Assembly: GCA_003233535.1 (NCBI GenBank)
Contig: QIMA01000102.1
Coordinates: 1-6,043, forward strand
DNA length: 6,043 nt
From: Rhodanobacteraceae bacterium
GTDB taxonomy: Bacteria > Pseudomonadota > Gammaproteobacteria > Xanthomonadales > SZUA-5
Direction of reading: 5' to 3'
The notes under the pieces were generated by a model. That model had not been told where the DNA came from. It did no database searches and saw only the letters and a program-made list of their open reading frames with translations. Below are positions 1 to 5,274 of the stretch, piece by piece. Made by a program: the position numbers and the translations under genes. The stretch's first letter is position 1, and each line of letters opens with the position of its first letter.

Positions 1-96
1 TATCCAGTCGCGCAAAGCCTGTTCGGCGGCAACGATTACCGGCGCTATCGGCCATAGCGTGTCGTCCAGATCTAGGGTGATTGCGCTGATCGGCAT
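1..96 (-). CDS. HAD-superfamily hydrolase, N-terminal 32 codons only (runs off the window)
   Basis: This is the start of a gene reading leftwards; the rest lies beyond position 1. The peptide begins MPISAITLDLDDTLWPIAPV. It shows HAD motif I, DxDxT, with D9 as the expected nucleophile and D11 as the expected general acid/base. HAD proteins of this type are usually cytoplasmic phosphatases, but the substrate cannot be told from motif I. The start is forced: the copper-chaperone stop TAG lies in the same frame only three codons upstream, with no other start codon between. No strong Shine-Dalgarno is visible, only a weak AGGCG, so translation may be coupled to the upstream gene, whose stop is 9 bases away. 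The family call is firm; the exact function is open. Confidence 0.8.
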   Translation of the reverse strand, partial: MPISAITLDLDDTLWPIAPVIVAAEQALRDWI

Positions 97-105
97 GCCC
101 GACGC

Positions 106-561
106 CTAGTGGTGGTGATCGTGATCGGCGCTGGCAGCACCTGGATGACGAACCTCGGCCTGTACCGATATCTCGCCAGCGTTCTCGAACTGTAGGGTTA
201 GCGAGATCTGCTCACCGGTCTGCAGCGGCTTGGGCAGATCCAGCAGCATCAAGTGAATGCCGCCGGGAGCCAGCGTCATTTCACCATCGGCCGGCACGTT
301 AACGCCGTCAGGCAAGGCACGCATGCGCATGATCTCGCCGTCCAACCGGCTTTCGTGAATTTCCACCCGACCGGCGCGCGGGGAGCTCGCGCTAAGCAAG
401 CGATCGGCGCCCGAGTCCGCCTGCAACGTTACAAAGCCCGCTGACACTTTCGCCCCTGGTGGGGTGGCGCGGACCCAGGGCTCGACGACTTCCACCGCGG
501 CCGCAGCGCTACCGATTAGCGCCGCGACCAGGGCCGCAGTGAGTTGACCCAATTTGGACAT
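106..561 (-). CDS. periplasmic copper chaperone, PCuAC family (DUF461)
   Basis: A 151-residue secreted protein. Residues 1-22 form a signal peptide ending in a run of alanines before VEVVEPW; there is no lipobox cysteine, so it should be soluble in the periplasm. The body has the family's copper-binding pattern: H69, M80 (H-X10-M), then H103 and M105 in a GGIHLMLLDL stretch (HxM). The methionine that often follows the first histidine is replaced by E70. The C-terminus is a short histidine-rich tail, DHDHHH (146-151), which could add metal affinity. PCuAC proteins hand Cu(I) to the CuA site of cytochrome c oxidase, often with Sco; no oxidase or sco gene is visible here. AAGGAG at 570-575 (minus strand) lies 8 bases before the ATG, in the 16-base gap after degQ, so co-transcription with degQ is likely. 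The family is confident; the physiological target is inferred. Confidence 0.92.
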   Translation of the reverse strand: MSKLGQLTAALVAALIGSAAAAVEVVEPWVRATPPGAKVSAGFVTLQADSGADRLLSASSPRAGRVEIHESRLDGEIMRMRALPDGVNVPADGEMTLAPGGIHLMLLDLPKPLQTGEQISLTLQFENAGEISVQAEVRHPGAASADHDHHH

Positions 562-577
562 GACGAACTCTCCTTAT

Positions 578-1939
578 TCAGCGCATGGGGACTAGATACG
601 CGCGCCGCCCTCTATGTACCGTGAGCAACAGTCGCCCCTTGCCGCGTTCTATTAGTGACTGTAGCTGCAGCAAATTGCCGATCTCGAAACGATTCACGCC
701 GACGATCAGATCACCCGACTGCAGACCGTTACGCGCCGCGCGTGATTCGTCTACTAGTTCCAGCACCTGCACGCCAGAAACGCCGCGTTGACGAAGGTTA
801 AGCGGCAGTTCGGCTAGGGTCGCACCACTCAATTTGGCATCAATGTCGGCGCCTTCGACGCGCTGGGTGGATGTCGCCTTGAGACTAACCTGACGGCTTA
901 GCGGTTTGCCATCGCGCAGCAGTTCAACCGCAACTGACTGCTCCAGCGGCAACAAGCCCTCGACATTCTCCAACTCAGCAGCCGAGCGAACTGGCTTGGC
1001 GCCGACTTCGGTAATCACATCGCCGGCCTGGATGCCCGCCTTATCCGCCGCCGAACCGGGCAACACTTGGGTAACCACTGCACCGCGCGCCTGCGCCAAA
1101 CCCAGGGCGCGGGCCAGATCCGGGCTGAGGTCCTGCGTCTGCACGCCGAAAGTTCCGCGCCTTACCTCGCCATAAGAGAGCAACTGATCCATCACGCTGC
1201 GCGCCAGCGTCGAGGGAATCGCAAAACCAATCCCTACGTTGCCCCCCGAGGGCGAGAAGATCGCGCTGTTGATTCCGACCAATCCACCGTTTAGGTCTAC
1301 CAGCGCACCGCCCGAATTGCCGGGATTAATCGACGCGTCGGTCTGAATGAAATTTTGAAAACCCAAGCCCTTCAAGCCGCTGCGACCCAGCGCACTAACG
1401 ATACCGCTGGTCACGGTTTGCCCCAGACCGAAAGGGTTGCCGACGGCGACGACAAAATCGCCGACCCGCAACTGGTCTGAGTTAGCCAACGGCAACGCCG
1501 TCAAACCCGTTGCGACCACCTTGATCACAGCTACATCGGTATCTGGATCGGCGCCGACTAGCTCAGCATCTAAGGTGCGACCATCGAACAACGTCACCTG
1601 AATCTCGTCGGCGTGCTCCACGACATGATTATTGGTCAACACCAGCCCGCGCTCAGCGTCGACGATAACGCCCGAACCCAGCGATCGTTCAATCCGCTCG
1701 CGCGGCACGCTGGGCAGATCGAAAAATCGCCGGAAGAAAGGATCATCAAAATAGGGGTTGCGCACGCGCACCCGGGATTTGGTGTTGACGTTAACCACCG
1801 CCGGCGTGACTTGCTCCAGCATTGGCGCCAGCGACGGCAGCGGCTGACCATCGATCTGACTGGGTAGAGCCGCCTGCGCGACCGAGGCTAACAGCCCGTA
1901 GACGATGCCGATTGCCGTGGTTTTGATCTGAACGTTCAT
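578..1939 (-). CDS. degQ: Do-family periplasmic serine endoprotease, DegQ type
   Basis: A 453-residue periplasmic quality-control protease, close to the length of E. coli DegQ. Residues 1-23 are a signal peptide (cleavage after AQA, before ALPS). The trypsin-like domain follows, with catalytic H105 (LTNNHVV), D135 (DTDVAVIKV) and S209 (NPGNSGGAL). Two PDZ domains occupy roughly residues 260-355 and 368-450, and the protein ends in YLVPMR. The LA-loop region (NPYFDDPFFRRFF) is short, favouring DegQ/MucD over DegP. It should cleave or hold misfolded envelope proteins and is probably oligomeric. I chose the ATG at 1939. An in-frame ATG at 2023 would add 28 residues (MRSCRVLPVEF...) in front of a signal peptide that looks complete, whereas the ATG at 1939 has GGAG just upstream. 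The copper chaperone follows after 16 bases. All catalytic residues are present and I see no sign of decay. Confidence 0.95.
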   Translation of the reverse strand: MNVQIKTTAIGIVYGLLASVAQAALPSQIDGQPLPSLAPMLEQVTPAVVNVNTKSRVRVRNPYFDDPFFRRFFDLPSVPRERIERSLGSGVIVDAERGLVLTNNHVVEHADEIQVTLFDGRTLDAELVGADPDTDVAVIKVVATGLTALPLANSDQLRVGDFVVAVGNPFGLGQTVTSGIVSALGRSGLKGLGFQNFIQTDASINPGNSGGALVDLNGGLVGINSAIFSPSGGNVGIGFAIPSTLARSVMDQLLSYGEVRRGTFGVQTQDLSPDLARALGLAQARGAVVTQVLPGSAADKAGIQAGDVITEVGAKPVRSAAELENVEGLLPLEQSVAVELLRDGKPLSRQVSLKATSTQRVEGADIDAKLSGATLAELPLNLRQRGVSGVQVLELVDESRAARNGLQSGDLIVGVNRFEIGNLLQLQSLIERGKGRLLLTVHRGRRAYLVPMR

Positions 1940-1943
1940 AGGA

Positions 1944-1947
1944 CTCC
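1944..1947 (-). promoter_or_regulatory. ribosome binding site that sets the degQ start
   Basis: GGAG on the minus strand, 4 bases before the ATG at 1939. The spacing is short but usable. It supports the shorter degQ product, whose first 23 residues form a normal signal peptide, over the 28-residue extension. Confidence 0.6.
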
Positions 1948-1950
1948 GTC

Positions 1951-1962
1951 GTACCAAGGTAC
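1951..1962. repeat. 12-base dyad GTACCAAGGTAC beside the degQ ribosome binding site
   Basis: Arms GTACC and GGTAC are perfectly complementary around a central AA. As RNA it could form at most a 4-bp stem with a CAAG loop, so it is a weak hairpin. It could equally be a protein-binding site. It lies four bases upstream of the degQ Shine-Dalgarno. The symmetry is certain; a role is not. Confidence 0.3.
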
Positions 1963-2012
1963 CGCCTACGTATTGGGCACGAAGGTGGCTGAACTCAACA
2001 GGAAGCACGCGG

Positions 2013-2039
2013 CAAGAGCGCATCGACGAGGTAGCGTTC
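2013..2039 (-). promoter_or_regulatory. weak sigma-E (RpoE/AlgU)-like promoter candidate for degQ
   Basis: On the minus strand GAACGC (2039-2034) is followed by a 16-base spacer and TCTTG (2017-2013). The sigma-E consensus is about GAACTT, 16-17 bases, TCTGA, so the match is partial in both boxes. DegP/MucD-type proteases are often under sigma-E control, which is why I looked. A perfect TTGACA at 2118-2113 (minus) has no acceptable -10 box at 16-18 bases. No degQ promoter can be called with confidence. Confidence 0.2.
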
Positions 2040-2220
2040 GTGTGCGACGAATCTCATAAAACTCCGGGCTAGCATCGCACGATCCATCGAGCCCTTCGCA
2101 GCGTTGGCGGCCTGTCAAGCAATCTCGGCCGAATTTGCCGATAAAAATATTTTTTGGGCGCAAGTTGCTGCCTCTATTAGAGCTTTTTTCCAACCCTATC
2201 GCCACCTGTGATTTACGCCC

Positions 2221-2249
2221 TTGCACCGCCCACAACCACCACCTATAGT
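2221..2249 (+). promoter_or_regulatory. probable sigma-70 promoter of nrdJa
   Basis: TTGCAC (2221-2226), a 17-base spacer and TATAGT (2244-2249). The -10 matches consensus at 5 of 6 positions, the -35 only at 3 of 6 (TTG), and the spacing is ideal. The start of transcription would be near 2256, leaving a leader of about 180 nt. The -10 box lies inside the first NrdR-like box, which is what a repressed promoter would show. Confidence 0.55.
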
Positions 2250-2251
2250 GC
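2236..2251 (+). promoter_or_regulatory. NrdR box 1 (degenerate left half)
   Basis: CCACCACCTATAGTGC matches the NrdR consensus acaCwAtATaTwGtgt at 11 of 16 positions. The right half, TATAGTGC, fits 7 of 8. It starts 31 bases before box 2, about three helical turns, as is known for paired NrdR sites. It covers the -10 of the proposed promoter. On its own this box would be weak; the spacing to box 2 makes it credible. Confidence 0.55.
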
Positions 2252-2266
2252 TAGCCCTGACGCCAC

Positions 2267-2282
2267 ACACTATATCTAGTGG
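2267..2282 (+). promoter_or_regulatory. NrdR box 2
   Basis: ACACTATATCTAGTGG matches the 16-base NrdR consensus acaCwAtATaTwGtgt at 14 positions, with the outer CAC and GTG intact. NrdR is the nucleotide-sensing repressor of ribonucleotide reductase genes and normally binds two such boxes 15-16 bases apart; here the gap is 15. The box would sit just downstream of the transcription start. Confidence 0.7.
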
Positions 2283-2315
2283 TTCAGCCCATTTCGGACC
2301 TACGACCTTAGATCA

Positions 2316-2336
2316 CCGCGAAGGCGACATTCGTGG
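2316..2336 (+). other. small hairpin in the nrdJa leader
   Basis: CCGCGAA (2316-2322) pairs with TTCGTGG (2330-2336) through 7 pairs including one G-U, with a 7-base loop. It lies in the predicted leader about 60 nt after the proposed transcription start. No B12-box or other riboswitch core is visible around it, and it may have no function. Confidence 0.2.
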
Positions 2337-2417
2337 GCCTTTGCACGACCGGCTAACGCCCTGGCCGAACAAACAGCAAATACCTCAAAAACGCGACGCT
2401 GCGCCCGCGACAACCCT

Positions 2418-2425
2418 GGGAGGGG
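2418..2425 (+). promoter_or_regulatory. purine-rich ribosome binding site that sets the nrdJa start
   Basis: GGGAGGGG lies 11 bases before the ATG at 2437, slightly further than average. It supports that ATG over the in-frame TTG at 2221, which coincides with the proposed -35 box, and over the in-frame ATG at 2482, which has no Shine-Dalgarno. Confidence 0.65.
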
Positions 2426-2436
2426 ATACTAAAATA

Positions 2437-4584
2437 ATGAGTACCGTACGCTTGGAAGCGGTCCGAACGCCCCCTACTGACATGGAACTACAGCCCGCCT
2501 CGTGGGATATCTGGGACAAGAAGTATCGTCTCAGGAGCAAGAGCGGTGCGGCTGTCGACAAAACGATTGACGACACCTATAAGCGTGTCGCGCGTGCCCT
2601 GGCCGATGCAGAAAGCAGTCCGGAGAAGGCTGCGCATTGGTATGAACGATTTCTGTGGGCGCTGCGCCACGGTGCGATCCCAGCCGGACGGATTACCTCC
2701 AATGCTGGCGCGCTCGCGCACAAGCCCGCCACGTCGACCATCAACTGCACCGTCTCCGGCACCATCGCAGACTCCATGGACGACATCTTGGAGAAGGTGC
2801 ACGAAGCTGGGCTGACGCTGAAAGCCGGCTGCGGCATCGGCTATGAGTTCTCCACGCTGCGTCCGCGCGGTGCGTATGTGTCCGGTGCCGGCGCCTACAC
2901 CTCCGGCCCGCTGTCGTTCATGGATATCTACGACAAGATGTGCTTCACGGTATCCAGTGCTGGCGGCCGCCGTGGCGCGCAAATGGGTACCTTCGATGTG
3001 GCCCATCCAGACGTTAAAGAGTTTATCCGCGCCAAGCGCGAAGACGGCCGGTTGCGCCAGTTCAACCTGAGTCTGTTAATCACCGATGCCTTTGTATCCG
3101 CGGTGAAGAACGACACGGACTGGGACTTGGTTTTCCCGCTGCGCGAGAGCGAGGCCAGCGAGGTCGATCTGCAGGATCCCGGTCAAGTGGTGTGGCGCGA
3201 GTGGCCCAATGACAACGGCTACATCAGCCGCGAAGACGGCAAGCTGGCCTGCAAGATCTACGGCCAGATCCCGGCGCAGCGGCTGTGGGACATGATCATG
3301 TCCAGCACCTACGATTTCGCTGAGCCCGGCTTCATCCTGATCGATAAGGTCAATGAGATGAACAACAACTGGTGGTGCGAAGACATCCGCGCAACCAATC
3401 CTTGCGGCGAGCAGCCGCTGCCGCCGTACGGGTCCTGCCTGCTGGGTTCTATCAACCTGACCAAGTTCGTCCGCGAACCCTTCACTGGGCGAGCGCGGTT
3501 CGATTGGGAGGAATATCGCGAGGTGGTGAAGGTATTCACCCGCATGCTCGACAACGTGGTTGAGATCAACGGCCTGCCGCTAGCCCAACAGCGCGACGAA
3601 ATCACCCGTAAGCGCCGCCACGGCATGGGCTTTTTGGGCTTGGGTTCAACCTTAACGATGCTCAAGACCGTCTATGGCTCCGAGGAGTCACTGGCCTTTA
3701 CCGAGCAGATCGCACGCGAGATGGCCGTGGCTGGCTGGGAGATTGCTGCGGAGCTGGCCGAGGAGAAAGGTGCTGCGCCGATCATGGCCGAAGAATTTAT
3801 CGTTGATCAGGCCATGCTCAGCAAGCGTCCTGAGATGGTCAAGGACGGTTTTGCGGTGGGCGATCGCGTGCCAGGACGGGTTCTGCATGCGCGCTACAGC
3901 CGCTACATGCAGCGCATAGCCGAAGTTCAACCAGAATTGGTGGCCAAACTCGCCGAGCATGGTGCCCGCTTTACCCATCACAGCTCGATCGCGCCCACCG
4001 GCACCATTTCGCTGTCGTTGGCCAACAACGCCAGTAACGGCATTGAGCCCTCATTCGCTCACCACTATTCACGCAACGTCATTCGTGAGGGACGTAAATC
4101 GAAAGAGAAAGTTGAGGTGCTCTCCTACGAGTTGCTTGCCTACCGGCACACGGTTAACGCCGACGCCATGCCGTTCAGCGACGACCCCGAACAGCAGCTA
4201 CCAGACTATTTCGTGTCCGCCGACGACATTTCGCCCAAGGCCCACGTCGACATTCAAGCCGCAGCGCAGATCTGGGTCGATTCATCCATATCTAAGACCG
4301 CTAACGTCCCCACTGACTATCCGTTCGCCGAATTCAAAGACATCTATCTCTACGCTCATGAGAAGGGTCTGAAGGGCTGCACCACATTCCGCTTTAACCC
4401 GGAGGCATTCCAGGGCGTTTTGGTTAAAGAAAAGGATCTGCAGAACACCCTTTACCGCTTCACTTTGGAAGACGGTGAGGTGGTCGAGGTGCGCGGTAAT
4501 GAAGAAATCGAATACGACGGCGAAATGCACAGCGCAGCCAATCTGTTCGATGCGTTGAAAGAAGGCTATTACGGCAAGTTCTAG
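2437..4584 (+). CDS. nrdJa: class II (adenosylcobalamin-dependent) ribonucleotide reductase, catalytic subunit NrdJa
   Basis: A 715-residue cytoplasmic protein that reduces ribonucleotides to deoxyribonucleotides using a radical made from coenzyme B12, with no need for a small NrdB-type subunit. The catalytic barrel is complete. C104 (STINCTVS) and C334 (GSCLLGSIN) are the expected active-site redox pair. N321, C323 and E325 form the NPCGE motif, with C323 as the thiyl-radical cysteine. APTGTISL (519-526) is the phosphate-binding loop. Glycine-rich specificity-site sequence lies near 130-185 (GCGIGYEF, GGRRGAQMGTF). There is no N-terminal ATP-cone, so the overall activity switch of many reductases is absent. 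The protein ends ANLFDALKEGYYGKF, without the usual C-terminal cysteines; those are in nrdJb downstream, as in the Pseudomonas split enzyme. The start at 2437 rests on the ribosome binding site and a sensible N-terminus. Tandem NrdR-like boxes lie upstream. Confidence 0.95.
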   Translation: MSTVRLEAVRTPPTDMELQPASWDIWDKKYRLRSKSGAAVDKTIDDTYKRVARALADAESSPEKAAHWYERFLWALRHGAIPAGRITSNAGALAHKPATSTINCTVSGTIADSMDDILEKVHEAGLTLKAGCGIGYEFSTLRPRGAYVSGAGAYTSGPLSFMDIYDKMCFTVSSAGGRRGAQMGTFDVAHPDVKEFIRAKREDGRLRQFNLSLLITDAFVSAVKNDTDWDLVFPLRESEASEVDLQDPGQVVWREWPNDNGYISREDGKLACKIYGQIPAQRLWDMIMSSTYDFAEPGFILIDKVNEMNNNWWCEDIRATNPCGEQPLPPYGSCLLGSINLTKFVREPFTGRARFDWEEYREVVKVFTRMLDNVVEINGLPLAQQRDEITRKRRHGMGFLGLGSTLTMLKTVYGSEESLAFTEQIAREMAVAGWEIAAELAEEKGAAPIMAEEFIVDQAMLSKRPEMVKDGFAVGDRVPGRVLHARYSRYMQRIAEVQPELVAKLAEHGARFTHHSSIAPTGTISLSLANNASNGIEPSFAHHYSRNVIREGRKSKEKVEVLSYELLAYRHTVNADAMPFSDDPEQQLPDYFVSADDISPKAHVDIQAAAQIWVDSSISKTANVPTDYPFAEFKDIYLYAHEKGLKGCTTFRFNPEAFQGVLVKEKDLQNTLYRFTLEDGEVVEVRGNEEIEYDGEMHSAANLFDALKEGYYGKF

Positions 4585-4589
4585 TGTGG

Positions 4590-4648
4590 TGTTTCATAAA
4601 TACTGGGCGATCAAGGGCCTAGCGAGGGCGCGTGAAGTTTATGAAACA
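4590..4648 (+). repeat. perfect 11-base inverted repeat just after nrdJa
   Basis: TGTTTCATAAA (4590-4600) and TTTATGAAACA (4638-4648) are exact reverse complements separated by 37 bases. A second stem, CTGGGC (4603-4608) with GCCTAG (4617-4622), six pairs with one G-U, can nest inside. CTAG flanks both sides: at 4581-4584, where it includes the nrdJa stop, and at 4655-4658. No T-run follows, so it is not a standard rho-independent terminator. It could be a folded RNA controlling mRNA stability between nrdJa and the next gene, a remnant of a miniature mobile repeat, or a protein-binding site. The repeat is certain, its role unknown. Confidence 0.75.
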
Positions 4649-4649
4649 T

Positions 4650-4658
4650 CCGGGCTAG
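4650..4658 (+). repeat. intergenic 9-mer CCGGGCTAG, one of three copies
   Basis: The same 9-mer occurs at 2064-2072, 4650-4658 and 6031-6039, each in a different non-coding stretch and in the same orientation. The first two also share upstream sequence: ATAAAACT before one copy and ATGAAACAT before the other. This hints at a small dispersed genomic repeat, but three short copies are thin evidence. Confidence 0.4.
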
Positions 4659-4673
4659 GGTCTAGCGGTCTGA

Positions 4674-4703
4674 TCGATCTCGCTTACGCTAGCGTAGATT
4701 CGA
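4674..4703 (+). other. hairpin upstream of the inter-nrdJ gene
   Basis: TCGATCTCGCT (4674-4684) pairs with 4691-4703 through 11 pairs, with two single-base bulges (T4695 and T4699) and a TACGCT loop (4685-4690). The same stretch contains the perfect 12-base palindrome TACGCTAGCGTA (4685-4696), so it could instead be a DNA-binding site. It ends four bases before the GGGAG ribosome binding site (4708-4712) of the next gene, so it could influence translation initiation. It lacks a T-run. Confidence 0.45.
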
Positions 4704-4718
4704 AGCAGGGAGAATGAG

Positions 4719-5219
4719 ATGCGCAACACAATCATTTTGATCAGCGCAACGGTGCTGGCGCTAAGCGCAACTGTGGCGTTCGCCGAAGAGACGATTCGCC
4801 CTCGCGGCCAAGCGGCCTACGAGGCTGAGCTTCAGGCCCTCACCGAGAAGTACGGACCTCAGGCGAAGCTCAGTCAGTTGCGCGAAGAGACTCAAGGAAG
4901 CCCCGGCACGCAACAACCGATCACTGAGACGCCGAAGTCGGCTACTGAAAAGTCCGTTGGCGGCGTGCGAGTGACGCTGTTGCCGGTGGGTGAGAATCAG
5001 TTTCTCCTTTCCGACCAGGTTTTCGATGGCCCGGCGCTGGAGCTGCACTTGGCTCAACTGCAGACCAAACAGAACCTGGACAGAGTGATTTTGCTCAGCA
5101 ACAACGAGCGCAAGATCGAAATTCCACACCTGTTGGAATTGGCCCGTTTGGGTCGAAAATTGAATATTCCGGCGCTGTATCAAGACGGCGACAAGATTAA
5201 GGCCATGGCCGGCCGCTAA
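4719..5219 (+). CDS. secreted protein of unknown function with an ExbD/TolR-like C-terminal region, between nrdJa and nrdJb
   Basis: A 166-residue protein I cannot assign firmly. Residues 1-22 are a clear signal peptide: R2, a hydrophobic stretch IILISATVLALSATV, and cleavage after AFA before EETIRPRG. No lipobox or other membrane segment is seen, so a soluble periplasmic protein is expected. Residues 27-57 are charged and probably helical; 58-80 are a Q/T/S/P/E-rich linker. Residues 82-166 alternate predicted strands and helices in the order seen in the periplasmic domain of ExbD/TolR: VRVTLLPV, LSDQ, a helix LELHLAQL, RVILLSNNE, a helix LLELARLGRKL, then IPALYQDG. ExbD proper has an N-terminal membrane anchor with a key aspartate, absent here. 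GGGAG lies 6 bases before the ATG. nrdJa ends 134 bases upstream and nrdJb starts 55 bases downstream, same strand. No cysteine is present, so a redox role with the reductase is not suggested. The gene is convincing; the fold is a guess. Confidence 0.8.
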   Translation: MRNTIILISATVLALSATVAFAEETIRPRGQAAYEAELQALTEKYGPQAKLSQLREETQGSPGTQQPITETPKSATEKSVGGVRVTLLPVGENQFLLSDQVFDGPALELHLAQLQTKQNLDRVILLSNNERKIEIPHLLELARLGRKLNIPALYQDGDKIKAMAGR

Positions 5220-5240
5220 ACGCGACCGGCACCGAATATG

Positions 5241-5260
5241 CGAGTCGCCCTAGCGGCTCG
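5241..5260 (+). other. stable hairpin abutting the nrdJb ribosome binding site
   Basis: CGAGTCGC (5241-5248) pairs with GCGGCTCG (5253-5260) through 8 pairs including one G-U, closing a CCTA loop. The last stem base is also the first G of the GGGGAG ribosome binding site (5260-5265), 9 bases before the nrdJb ATG. It lacks a T-run, so it is not a typical terminator. Possible roles are mRNA end protection, RNA processing or control of nrdJb translation. Confidence 0.6.
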
Positions 5261-5274
5261 GGGAGCAGATTCAG

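Larger units (their letters stand above)
1940..2436. other. divergent intergenic region between degQ and nrdJa
   Basis: About 500 bases with no convincing gene. From left to right it holds the degQ ribosome binding site and a small dyad, a possible sigma-E-like promoter for degQ, one copy of CCGGGCTAG (2064-2072), and an AT-rich block at 2140-2155 with the perfect 12-base palindrome AAAAATATTTTT (2143-2154). Then come a CTCTA-T-TAGAG dyad (2172-2182), the nrdJa promoter with two NrdR-like boxes (2221-2282), and a leader of about 180 bases ending at a purine-rich ribosome binding site. The open frames here (for example 1966-2235 minus, which needs a TTG start) lack a ribosome binding site and any family resemblance. 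Confidence 0.7.

Noticed and set aside
94..108. Stop-codon readthrough joining the copper chaperone to the HAD protein, because the two are in the same frame three codons apart
   Set aside because: A secreted protein fused to a cytoplasmic enzyme makes no sense and one in three close neighbours share a frame by chance; ordinary translational coupling is enough.
1940..2023. A 28-residue N-terminal extension of DegQ from the ATG at 2023
   Set aside because: It would bury a complete signal peptide; the ATG at 1939 starts that signal peptide directly and has GGAG upstream.
2090..2118. A sigma-70 promoter for degQ built on the perfect TTGACA at 2118-2113 (minus)
   Set aside because: At 16-18 bases downstream the sequence is AGGGCT-like, with no acceptable -10 box.
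1966..2235. An 89-codon minus-strand open frame in the intergenic region
   Set aside because: It needs a TTG start, lacks a ribosome binding site, overlaps the NrdR boxes and the degQ leader, and shows no recognisable domain.
2221..2436. A 72-residue N-terminal extension of NrdJa from the TTG at 2221
   Set aside because: The TTG coincides with the proposed -35 box, has no ribosome binding site, and the extension is Pro/Thr-rich with no reductase domain. The ATG at 2437 has GGGAGGGG upstream and a normal N-terminus.
2256..2436. A cobalamin riboswitch before the B12-dependent reductase
   Set aside because: I could not find the B12-box core or the expected arrangement of conserved stems. Only a small 7-pair hairpin is visible.
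2488..3006. A 172-codon minus-strand open frame inside nrdJa, and similar antisense frames elsewhere
   Set aside because: They are the complementary-strand shadows expected in GC-rich coding DNA and have no family-like sequence; the plus-strand reductase explains the region.
4590..4648. Rho-independent terminator after nrdJa
   Set aside because: The arms are 37 bases apart, the stem is AT-rich and no T-run follows, so it does not fit an intrinsic terminator.
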